Source: JBPCRW01 sp050996405 (GTDB lineage: Bacteria; Acidobacteriota; Blastocatellia; Pyrinomonadales; Pyrinomonadaceae). From it: a stretch of 21,704 nt of DNA. Shown piece after piece: positions 1 to 7,537 of this stretch; position 1 is the stretch's first letter; the number at the start of each line of letters is the position of its first letter. The position numbers were made by a program, and so were the translations under genes. The stretch spans positions 1 through 21,704 of the forward strand of contig JBPCRW010000212.1 in assembly GCA_050996405.1 (NCBI GenBank). Reading direction: 5' to 3'. A model generated the notes under the pieces. It searched no databases. It saw only the letters and a list, made by a program, of their open reading frames with translations, and was not told the DNA's origin.

Positions 1-103
1 TTCATCTCTCAATACCTTTATTTGCAAAGTATTACTGACAAAGCGTAAATATCTAATTTGTGAATCCGGTTGTCCGGTTAGCTTCGCTTTCATAATTAAA
101 TTT

Positions 104-222
104 TGTGTGCCAAATGTGTGCCAAGTCCGCTAAACTTGGATAAATTCAAATAAACTCAAAGAACATTATAAAGCACAAAACGCTATCGTATAAAGGCTCA
201 AACAAACTCACCTAAACTTAAT
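104..222. repeat. short direct repeats beside the att core (possible integrase arm sites)
   Basis: TGTGTGCCAA occurs twice with an 11-bp period (104-113 and 115-124). Three consecutive related decamers follow: TAAACTTGGA (131), TAAATTCAAA (141) and TAAACTCAAA (151). A further related copy is TAAACTTAAT (213). The block lies directly left of the tRNA-Phe fragment and close to an integrase gene, where tyrosine integrases commonly bind arm-type repeats. The repeats are visible; the function is inferred. No convincing gene is seen in 1-239. Confidence 0.35.
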
Positions 223-239
223 TAAATCAACATTTAAGT

Positions 240-284
240 CTGAAAATCCGCGTGTCGGCGGTTCAATTCCGTCCCAAGCCACCA
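240..284 (+). tRNA. partial tRNA-Phe (GAA), 3' half only; attachment-site core
   Basis: The sequence reads as anticodon loop CTGAAAA (anticodon GAA), 3' anticodon stem TCCGC, a five-base variable region, a T-arm with stem GGCGG/CCGTC and loop TTCAATT, the acceptor 3' strand CCAAGCC, discriminator A, then CCA. The upstream bases (CATTTAAGT) do not supply the expected GCGGA stem, D-arm or acceptor 5' strand, so the 5' half is absent. Identity begins exactly at the anticodon loop, one of the known crossover sub-locations for tyrosine integrases in tRNA genes. A 3' fragment like this normally marks an att junction; the intact tRNA-Phe would lie outside the window, to the left. The neighbouring integrase supports this reading. 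Confidence 0.85.
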
Positions 285-300
285 TTAAATAAAGGTAAAT

Positions 301-333
301 AAGCCGATTCTACAAAGTTTCGGCTTTTCTTTT
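301..333 (+). terminator. Rho-independent terminator after the tRNA fragment
   Basis: AAGCCGA (301-307) pairs with TCGGCTT (320-326) across a 12-nt loop, followed by TTCTTTT. It sits 17 bp after the tRNA 3' end and probably belonged to the original tRNA transcription unit. Confidence 0.6.
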
Positions 334-371
334 GTCTGCTTATGCCGTTAGATTGATATTCTAACGGCATA
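332..371 (+). promoter_or_regulatory. perfect 12-bp inverted repeat over a possible integrase promoter
   Basis: TATGCCGTTAGA (341-352) and TCTAACGGCATA (360-371) form a perfect dyad around TTGATAT. A weak promoter match, TTGTCT (332-337), 17 bp, GATATT (355-360), overlaps it. No T-tract follows, so an operator controlling the integrase is more likely than a terminator. The palindrome is certain; the promoter and operator roles are inferred. Confidence 0.45.
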
Positions 372-400
372 CAAAATGGAAAGTAGATAGGAAGCGCGCT

Positions 401-1528
401 ATGTCCCGGAAACCTAAAAAACGTCACTACGGAGATTACACGAAAATTATTGACGGAAATCTTTATGCTGTCGTGAATCTCCGCCAACCCGACGGCAAGT
501 ATAAAAAAAAACATAAAAAAGTTGTCGATAAAACCTCCGCTTTGCAATGGGCGTTAAAAGAACTGGAAAAACACAAAAAGGGAAGCTCAATAGATGAGAG
601 TTTAACTTTCGCCGAATTTGCCGAATGGTACGCGGAAGAATTTCTTCATAAACCGAATTTTGAAAAAGGATTGAAAGTATCAGGTGTCAGAGACTATAAA
701 CGCCTGGTAAATAAACTTGCTAAAATGAAATTGTTTTTCGCGGCTCGAAAAATGAAAGATTTCGACGAGAGCGATTTGCGTCGCTGGGCAAAACATCGCC
801 GGGAAACGGATAAAATTCTAACCGCTACCCTGAATCGTGATTTTGCATTCCTGAAAACAATGCTCCGGCGCGGTAAAAGATTCAAGCGAATTGAGAATGT
901 TCCCGAGTTTGATATTAACTCTGCGGCTGAAAACGAACGCGAGCGCGTGATGAGTTTTGAAGAAGAAAAGAGAATTCTCGCCGCGTGTGTTGATACTGAA
1001 ATTATCAAAGTAAAATCCCGTGCCGGAAATTCTTACGAAATGGAAATAGATGCCAAACGCGGGCATCTGAAAACCGTAATCATTTTAGCCCTTGATACGG
1101 CAATGAGACTTAATGAGATATTTTCCCTTTCCTGGCAAAACGTCAATTTTAAGGAAAAGACTATTACCGTTACCGCTCAAAACGCCAAAACGCAGAAAGC
1201 GCGGCAAATTGGAATGACGGACAGGGTTTATGCAGAACTTAAAAAATTATCGGCAAATACCAAACAAGAAAAAGTGTTTGACCAAAAGAATCCCAAACGG
1301 GCGTTTAGAACCGCCTGCCTGCGCGCCGGAATAGAAGGCTTGCATTTCCACGATTTGCGCCACACGGCAATTACAAGAATGATTCGCGCCGGAATTCCGC
1401 ATACTGAAGTAATGAAAATAAGCGGGCACACACAAATGAAAACATTTCTGCGCTATCTAAATTTGACAGGCGAATCAGTTCAGTCAAACGCTAAACAGCT
1501 TGCAGAATTTCTAAAGAAAAACTCTTGA
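401..1528 (+). CDS. int: tyrosine recombinase / phage-type integrase
   Basis: This 375-residue site-specific recombinase of the phage integrase family cuts and rejoins DNA at att sites through a 3'-phosphotyrosine intermediate. The N-terminal ~60 residues are Lys-rich with an arm-binding-like pattern; a core-binding SAM-like domain spans about 65-160 and the catalytic domain about 180-375. The full catalytic set is visible: R236 (TAMRLNEI), K263 (beta-hairpin Lys), H317 and R320 (HDLRH), H343 (SGH) and the nucleophile Y352 (FLRYLNL). The length is normal and no damage is seen. The ATG at 401 has an upstream GATAGGAAG. The gene starts 117 bp after the tRNA-Phe fragment, which is its likely target, and ends 3 nt from the convergent polyvalent gene. 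It probably drove integration of the element whose remains extend to about 7.37 kb. Confidence 0.95.
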   Translation: MSRKPKKRHYGDYTKIIDGNLYAVVNLRQPDGKYKKKHKKVVDKTSALQWALKELEKHKKGSSIDESLTFAEFAEWYAEEFLHKPNFEKGLKVSGVRDYKRLVNKLAKMKLFFAARKMKDFDESDLRRWAKHRRETDKILTATLNRDFAFLKTMLRRGKRFKRIENVPEFDINSAAENERERVMSFEEEKRILAACVDTEIIKVKSRAGNSYEMEIDAKRGHLKTVIILALDTAMRLNEIFSLSWQNVNFKEKTITVTAQNAKTQKARQIGMTDRVYAELKKLSANTKQEKVFDQKNPKRAFRTACLRAGIEGLHFHDLRHTAITRMIRAGIPHTEVMKISGHTQMKTFLRYLNLTGESVQSNAKQLAEFLKKNS

Positions 1529-1531
1529 ATT

Positions 1532-4500
1532 TCATCTGAATTTCATCCCCGGCGGCGGTTTGACTTTTCTGCCGCCCGCGCCGCCATTTTGGGCATTTCT
1601 TTCAATTGCCTGCGCTTCTTTGGCAACTTGCTCGCGTTTTTTATCTCTGTCCTGCGCCCCTGCGTCGAGGCGCGGAAACGCCGTGTCAATTATCGCTTTC
1701 GGCACTTCTTTTCCGAGATTCAGCAAGTGGTCAATGACGGTCAGTTCGCCGGTTGTCAATTTATCGGGGTCTTTGCGATTAACGCCTAGACTATGCAGTA
1801 TGCCGCCGATTGCGGGATTCAAATCCATTCCGCTTTCGGCAATGTTGCGCAAGATGCCACTGTCTTGCGGGATGTCATAAGGTTTATAAAAATTTACCTG
1901 GGATTTGCCGGTCTTGTATTCTCTGAGCGACTCAATAGAGGGTTCTGCGCCCGCCACAGCCATTATTGCCGCTTTAACCGAGGGCGATGAGGTAATCGGA
2001 TGCGCGATGCTGTTGACCGCGTCTTTTGCGCCCGCTTCAAACATCTGCTGACCCGTTCCGCCTAAGATTGCCGTATCATACGCGCCCGACACGCCGAGAG
2101 CGCGCGCGCCGCGCGAGATGAGCGGCGACGCGAATCCTAAACCCACATAAGCCTTTTTATCATTGTCGCCGTAGATGGCATTCATCAGCGCGTTGTGACG
2201 ATGTTCGTCCGGCACGGGAATCATTAAAAAGCGCGAATCCTTGTCTTTCCACGGCAGCATCTTTGTTACCAGTAACGAAAGCCCGACCCAGAGCGCGACC
2301 ATACCGAGCGTGCCGCCAAGCTGCTGCTGAGCGCGCAAGGAAGCTCGCGCCGCAAAACTCATCCCTTCGGTGGGCATCGGATTTCGTCCCATCGGCATCA
2401 GAACCGAGTTTTTATACATCTGCGAACCCGCCGTGTAGAACGGCGCGACTCCCGAACCTTTCGCGCCGCGCGCTATTTGCGATTCAAGCCCGCGATTGTA
2501 GATGCCGAGTTGATTGACAAAATCATTCATCTCCGCCGCGCTCGCGGATTGATTGATGTGTTTTCCGATGTCCCACAACAGAAGCCGCGTGCGAATGTCT
2601 AAGCCTTTCGGACCGTGCAGGAACGCTCCTAATGAATACCTTTGCAGATGAGCATTTAAGTCTGCCGCCATTTTCTTTGAATAAGTCTCCTTGCCCCACG
2701 ACGACGGCAAAACGCCCGCCTGCGCCATCTCGACTAACTGTTTCGGGTCAACTTTTGTCGGGTCGGCGCGGCAGATGTTAATCATCGACGCGAGCCATTT
2801 GGTGGCGGGCGTATTGCCGACGGTGCGCGATAAAATGTCAGTTCCCGCATACGGCGTTCCCGCGATAATCGTCGAGACTAAATTATAAGTGTGCATCGCG
2901 CCGCCGGTTACACCGGCAAGGCTGATTTTATTAACAGCGTTAGAAATTTTATTGAGAGCCGCGGGCGGCGGCGCGGATTCTAATACGGGACGCAGTTCTT
3001 TGACGAGTGCGGCGGGCATCGCATACGGCACGCCGCCGATTCGCACGACGCTCGCGGTTTTTCCCGCGACGACGGTCGGTGTCGGCTCGTTTGCTTTGAC
3101 CTGAATCGCCAGACCTGTGTTGACGAGCATCCCGCGCATATCTTTTAAGTTGCGGTCTTGAATGGCGCGTATGAGGTCACCTGTGAGCGGCGCGTTATTG
3201 CCGATAGCGCGCGCCATCGCTTCAGACTGCGAACCCCCCATCTTCAACACTTCCGTATAAGCGTCTTCGTCCGCCGCGCGGAGTTCCTGCAAGTTTTTAT
3301 TGATAACGCCTTCGATTGCGCCGATTTTGGAGAAGTTTTTCGGGTCGGAGAGCGCGCCGTCTAATTTATCGAGAGCGGCGCGGACGAGCGTTGAGCGGGC
3401 ATATAAAGGGTCGTTTGCGGCTAAGGCTTGATTTTCTTTTTCTGATTGTTCAGAAATTCTTCCAACGCTTTGTCGCCCTTCTGTGCCGCTAAGTAACCTT
3501 CGGTTATCGGCAGTATTTCCGCGTTCGGATTCTGCTCGATTTCCTTTAGATTCTCCGTCAGTTTCTCTTCCAGAGTTTTCGGCTTGCGAGCGTAAAACGG
3601 TGTTGCTCCTTCGCGCATTTTCCAATACCTTCCTTATATCTTTATTATCTTTAACAGCGCGGTCAAATCTCGGATGAAACAGATTATGACCTTGCAACGC
3701 GTAACTATTATACCACCATTTTGCCCAAGTCAACCCCTGTTTTTCGCTTAATCCGACGGTTTCGTGTCTGCCTTCAATGACGTGACTCATCAGTTCTTCG
3801 ATTAGTTCGTCGTATCCGCCGTTTTTCCCTCTGCCGTATTTTAAATTCCGAAGTTTCGGCTCGGCAATAGCGAATTCCTTTCTCTTAACGCCTTCGGTTT
3901 GGTTAACGCGGTGTTTGAGCGACGCGCTTCCCGCGCCGAGTTCCGAAGCCGAGTGGTGCAACTCGTGCGCCATTCTTTCAGGCGTAGAAATAATAACGTT
4001 GCTGTCTCTGGCAGCCGTCTGAAGAATATCTTTGGCAAAAGTTTGCAGAAAGTCTTTTGTTTTGCCCGTGTAATTCGCCGCTAAATCTTGTAAGTCTTCA
4101 TAGACGGAAGCTGCGGCTTTGGTAGTATATTTAATTCCTTCAATCAGACTTTCCTTTTCAAGCCGACGGATAATGTCGATATGTTCGGGCGCAGCTTCGA
4201 TGCCGTCTTCGGTGATTGAATAAGATACACGGGCGGCGCGGACGATAGCTTCTGCGTCATTTAAATCGGCGAGATTTTGCAGTTCATCGTAAATTTCATC
4301 TTCGGACTTGGCAAAAATCGGGCTTATTTCACCCGCGCTTCGATTTCCTTCCAGAACTCCGCTTCCGTTATTTGCGGGTTGTTCTTTAAGATTTGTCTGC
4401 CCTGCGCCATTCCTTCTTTCCCGAATTGGCGATGTGCTTTCTGCAAGAGGATTGCTTTCTCGCGTTCCTGCGGGCTGAGTTTCGCCCAGATGCTTTCCAG

Positions 4501-7500
4501 ATTGATTGTTTCTGATGTGTTCTGCAAATTGTTCACCCCTTTTACTGTTAGATTCTACTTCCCGTGCGTAATGCTCTAAATCTATGTTACTTTCTTCAAG
4601 CGCATTATACAGGGCATCAAGGTTATCATCAACTTCTTTTTCGCTGATATTCAAAAGACTTTCAGCGTCATCTGTCAATGATTTTGCGAAAACTTCATCA
4701 AGTTTATTAGTCAAACTTAAATGACCGTAACCTTCTTCATCCAGATTGTTCAACGACTTGTTGACCGACGGAACTATTGCAACTTTCGGGGTAAATGCGT
4801 CTCTTGCCGCCGCACGAGAATTGGCTTGGTGGTTTGATTCTTCCTGCCGCGCCACCTTCAACCCTTCGGGCGCGTTTTTATTAGTTGCGATAATCCGCAC
4901 GTCGCCGTGTTCGCTCGCCTGCGCCGCCGTGCCGTAAGCCGACATCAGCTTGTTCACTTTCTGGCGCAGGTCGTAGTCGGTTTGCCCGCCGATTACTTGA
5001 TAAAGCGCGTCGCCGACCTGCGCCGTATGACGAGAATTCTGGTATGCGCCTAAGAAGGTGGTTTGCTTGCCGATTGCATTATCAAAAGCAACCGCGTGTG
5101 CTTGGCGAAATAGTTCAATGAAATCGGGGTTGGCTTCTATTAAATTTCCATCTACATTGACTTCGACATTTCTGATTCTGTCCTTTATAAATTCGTCGCG
5201 CTGTTCGGGAGTTTTTAATTTAGAGAACGCTTCGGCGTGCGCTTCCAGGTCGTCGATTAAGGATTTGGCTTGCGGTGTGGAGAAGGCTTTATTGAAAAGC
5301 AAATCAGGTGATTCTGTCGTTGCCGTATCAATGGCTTTTTGTCGCGCAGTCTTGTCGTCAGGGTCGTATTCAACGATTTTAAGGCGATTTCTTTTTAGTA
5401 TGTTACGGGCTTCGTCTGAAATATCATTTGGAACGACGGCAACCGCAAATTCACTTAAATCGACGGCGCGTTGTGGTTTCGCCTCAAAATATTCGGTCGG
5501 CTGACTTGCAAGTTCATTAAGATATTTTTCAATCGGCTTATAATCTTCGATGCCTTCAAATCCATATTCTTCTAAAGACCGTTTGAGATTTTTCCGTTGC
5601 AGTCCCTCGCCGATTGCTTCGCTGAATTTGTCGAGCATTCCGAAAGTTTTCTCGGCATTCGGATAATATTGTTTATATTTGTCATAAAGGTTTAGAAATT
5701 TGTCGCTCATATCCGTTTTAATGGCTTCAAGTTCCTTTTTTGGCAGAATACGATGTCGGTCAGCTTGCATTTCCGCGATTGATTTATACCGTTTTGCTGT
5801 TTTTGCCCGAAGGTTGCCGACACCGTAGTTAAAGCCTTCACCTTGACTCATTCGCGCCTTCATATCTTTAACGACATTTTCAAGAGTGTAAGGCACATAA
5901 CGCCCGCTATTTTTTGAGATTTTTACGTCTTTAACAAGCGGTTTAAGAAAATCTTCCGCAAAATGTTTAAGTTGATTTCCTTTTTCTTTATCGTAAAAAA
6001 TCTCTCTAATATCGTGTATGTTGTTCGGAATCTGTTGACCTGTTTTTTTCAAATAAAAGACTTTGAAAGCGGCGTTATTGAGCAGCGAGTCAATTCCGTC
6101 GTTTTCAATTTTGCCAAGCTGATAATGCGCGCTTAAATCGTAATCGAGACTATAGTCAATTTTAGATTTCTCATCTTTAATTGTTTCCCAAATGTTATCA
6201 AACGCTTTGTTAAAAGCGGCTTTGTTAATTTGATTGTGAACCGACGGGTAGCGCGGCGAATACATATCCGCGTCCGTCACCGGCACGCGAGATTTCGGGT
6301 CAATTAGAGATTTATCGGCAAGTAAAGTTATTGCGCCGTAATTATCAAAACCCGCGTCTTTTTTAGTAATAGCAAGTGACGGCATCGCCAGACCGCCAAG
6401 TTTATCAGTAAATAATAAGCTGGGTTCTGAAAGGTTGTGCGCGACGACGAGATTTTTCGTGTCTTTGGTGCCGTAGAGAACCGCGCGTCGTCCGTCGGGC
6501 GTCATCGGACGGGCGTATAAAATATTATTATTATCGAGCGCGAATTCGCCCGTATTAAAAGGCGATTTCGCTTGGTTCGGGTCAAAAACGGCGGTGTTTT
6601 TCGCCGTCAGTTCCCAGTTGTGAAACCCGTCATAATTTTTATCGGCTAAATACTGCTGGAAACGCGGCGATTCGGTTAAACGCCAGCTTCCTTCCTCAAG
6701 CTGCCTAATATCTTTCGGCGATAAATTAAGAGCGGCAGAGGCTTCGGCGACGTGGCGCGGATTTTCGTAATCCCACATTTTGCCGGATTTCAGAATCGCG
6801 GGCAAAACCTGTGATTTTTTGACCATCCCGTCGTCGTTCGGTATGGCGTTAAATTCCGAATAATTCGATGCAAATTCAGGGTCGTCGGTAAAGAAAATCG
6901 GCGTGCGAACCGAATCTTTTTCCGCATTGTATTTTCTGCCCTTGAGCGAATTAAACGCTTTCGGATTGCGGCGCGTGCCGTGATAAAAAATCTGCGGCAG
7001 CCCGCTTTTATCTCGAATGACATTTCCGCCCGACCACTTTTGAAACTCCGGCGAGCTATCAAATTCGGCGAGCTTTGTTTTTAAGTCCGACGACGGGCTT
7101 TGATGTTTATCTAAAAAAGTGCCGGGCTTGGTGTAAAGCGGCTCGTCGCCTACCAGTTTTGTTCCGCCTGCCTTACCTGCGCTATCTCTTGCGCCGCTAG
7201 CGGATTTCCCTGCTGAGGGAGAGGCTTGCCCTGCGGGAGGGGCTGAACCTGCGGGAGGGCTGGACGAGCCTGCTTTTGCGCCCGGAGGCGTTTCGACTTG
7301 GCTATTCGCGCCGTCGCCAGTTCGCTCGCTTTGTTGCGCGTCATTGTTTCGCGCAGCGGCGCGAATTTGAGTCTCGATGGGACGGAAAGACGGTTGCAGA
7401 GACCCGTAAATATAGATAAACAAAAAAAGAAATATAGCGGGAAGAAGAAAACGCATACCGACAAAAATCTTTTGTTGGTCAATGAAAAGACGAAAAAAGT

Positions 7501-7537
7501 AGTCTACTTGAGTGCGACGGTGGAAGACAAAAAACAC
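1532..7537 (-). CDS. giant polyvalent protein (ART-like and zincin-like domains), N-terminus replaced by antisense IS sequence
   Basis: This 2001-codon ORF has the make-up of 'polyvalent' proteins of phages and conjugative elements, which are thought to enter the new host with the DNA. Residues ~160-320 resemble a mobile-element ADP-ribosyltransferase (FYHGT at 184-188, IFFTDDPEFASNY at 214-226). Residues ~350-450 form a second module of a kind seen in such proteins but not assignable by eye. A zincin-like domain has HELHH at 1191-1195, with acidic residues at 1244-1248 that could supply a third zinc ligand. The C-terminal ~480 residues are helical with one hydrophobic stretch (~1738-1760) and recall LPD-type modules. 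Linkers at ~80-125, 995-1070 and 1305-1372 are low-complexity. Residues 1 to ~55 are the complement of a transposase gene, so their apparent membrane helix is probably accidental and the authentic start is unknown; the next in-frame ATG is codon 238. ART and zincin calls rest on motifs only. Confidence 0.75.
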   Translation of the reverse strand: MFFVFHRRTQVDYFFRLFIDQQKIFVGMRFLLPAIFLFLFIYIYGSLQPSFRPIETQIRAAARNNDAQQSERTGDGANSQVETPPGAKAGSSSPPAGSAPPAGQASPSAGKSASGARDSAGKAGGTKLVGDEPLYTKPGTFLDKHQSPSSDLKTKLAEFDSSPEFQKWSGGNVIRDKSGLPQIFYHGTRRNPKAFNSLKGRKYNAEKDSVRTPIFFTDDPEFASNYSEFNAIPNDDGMVKKSQVLPAILKSGKMWDYENPRHVAEASAALNLSPKDIRQLEEGSWRLTESPRFQQYLADKNYDGFHNWELTAKNTAVFDPNQAKSPFNTGEFALDNNNILYARPMTPDGRRAVLYGTKDTKNLVVAHNLSEPSLLFTDKLGGLAMPSLAITKKDAGFDNYGAITLLADKSLIDPKSRVPVTDADMYSPRYPSVHNQINKAAFNKAFDNIWETIKDEKSKIDYSLDYDLSAHYQLGKIENDGIDSLLNNAAFKVFYLKKTGQQIPNNIHDIREIFYDKEKGNQLKHFAEDFLKPLVKDVKISKNSGRYVPYTLENVVKDMKARMSQGEGFNYGVGNLRAKTAKRYKSIAEMQADRHRILPKKELEAIKTDMSDKFLNLYDKYKQYYPNAEKTFGMLDKFSEAIGEGLQRKNLKRSLEEYGFEGIEDYKPIEKYLNELASQPTEYFEAKPQRAVDLSEFAVAVVPNDISDEARNILKRNRLKIVEYDPDDKTARQKAIDTATTESPDLLFNKAFSTPQAKSLIDDLEAHAEAFSKLKTPEQRDEFIKDRIRNVEVNVDGNLIEANPDFIELFRQAHAVAFDNAIGKQTTFLGAYQNSRHTAQVGDALYQVIGGQTDYDLRQKVNKLMSAYGTAAQASEHGDVRIIATNKNAPEGLKVARQEESNHQANSRAAARDAFTPKVAIVPSVNKSLNNLDEEGYGHLSLTNKLDEVFAKSLTDDAESLLNISEKEVDDNLDALYNALEESNIDLEHYAREVESNSKRGEQFAEHIRNNQSGKHLGETQPAGTRESNPLAESTSPIRERRNGAGQTNLKEQPANNGSGVLEGNRSAGEISPIFAKSEDEIYDELQNLADLNDAEAIVRAARVSYSITEDGIEAAPEHIDIIRRLEKESLIEGIKYTTKAAASVYEDLQDLAANYTGKTKDFLQTFAKDILQTAARDSNVIISTPERMAHELHHSASELGAGSASLKHRVNQTEGVKRKEFAIAEPKLRNLKYGRGKNGGYDELIEELMSHVIEGRHETVGLSEKQGLTWAKWWYNSYALQGHNLFHPRFDRAVKDNKDIRKVLENARRSNTVLRSQAENSGRETDGESKGNRAESERGNTADNRRLLSGTEGRQSVGRISEQSEKENQALAANDPLYARSTLVRAALDKLDGALSDPKNFSKIGAIEGVINKNLQELRAADEDAYTEVLKMGGSQSEAMARAIGNNAPLTGDLIRAIQDRNLKDMRGMLVNTGLAIQVKANEPTPTVVAGKTASVVRIGGVPYAMPAALVKELRPVLESAPPPAALNKISNAVNKISLAGVTGGAMHTYNLVSTIIAGTPYAGTDILSRTVGNTPATKWLASMINICRADPTKVDPKQLVEMAQAGVLPSSWGKETYSKKMAADLNAHLQRYSLGAFLHGPKGLDIRTRLLLWDIGKHINQSASAAEMNDFVNQLGIYNRGLESQIARGAKGSGVAPFYTAGSQMYKNSVLMPMGRNPMPTEGMSFAARASLRAQQQLGGTLGMVALWVGLSLLVTKMLPWKDKDSRFLMIPVPDEHRHNALMNAIYGDNDKKAYVGLGFASPLISRGARALGVSGAYDTAILGGTGQQMFEAGAKDAVNSIAHPITSSPSVKAAIMAVAGAEPSIESLREYKTGKSQVNFYKPYDIPQDSGILRNIAESGMDLNPAIGGILHSLGVNRKDPDKLTTGELTVIDHLLNLGKEVPKAIIDTAFPRLDAGAQDRDKKREQVAKEAQAIERNAQNGGAGGRKVKPPPGMKFR
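3421..3618 (-). CDS. possible overlapping +1-frame ORF inside a polyvalent linker (B)
   Basis: Sixty-five codons from ATG in the same +1 frame as ORF A. The start has a good Shine-Dalgarno-like GGAAGG nine bases upstream. The product begins with TPFYARKPKTLEEKL and continues as a charged helical protein ending in NNQKKKIKP. Its PFYAR string resembles the PLYAR/ILYAR motif that recurs at module borders of the giant protein in the main frame. The giant ORF encodes low-complexity sequence here (residues ~1306-1372). A nested gene or a frameshifted fossil module are the two readings. Confidence 0.35.
   Translation of the reverse strand: MREGATPFYARKPKTLEEKLTENLKEIEQNPNAEILPITEGYLAAQKGDKALEEFLNNQKKKIKP
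4324..4536 (-). CDS. possible overlapping +1-frame ORF inside a polyvalent linker (A)
   Basis: Seventy codons from a GTG, shifted +1 relative to the giant ORF; the open frame extends upstream to a TAG near 4557. The product looks like a compact helical protein (INLESIWAKLSPQEREKAIL, then FGKEGMAQGRQI and EAEFWKEIEARVK). The giant ORF reads here as Gly/Asn/Glu/Ser-rich linker (residues ~1000-1071). The GTG has AAAAGGG almost touching it, so translation initiation is doubtful. It may be a real nested gene or a former in-frame module displaced by a frameshift. No family is recognised. Confidence 0.3.
   Translation of the reverse strand: MNNLQNTSETINLESIWAKLSPQEREKAILLQKAHRQFGKEGMAQGRQILKNNPQITEAEFWKEIEARVK

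Noticed and set aside
341..371. Second terminator upstream of the integrase
   Set aside because: No T-tract follows the palindrome on the plus strand, and a better terminator already lies at 301-333.
6790..7062. Arg-rich 90-codon minus-strand frame inside the ART-like domain
   Set aside because: Unlike the two linker ORFs, it overlaps a well-formed domain of the main frame and has a biased, shadow-like composition.
7400..7460. N-terminal membrane anchor or signal sequence of the giant protein
   Set aside because: The hydrophobic run is the complement of the Lys-rich coding strand of the transposase remnant and is probably not part of the ancestral protein.
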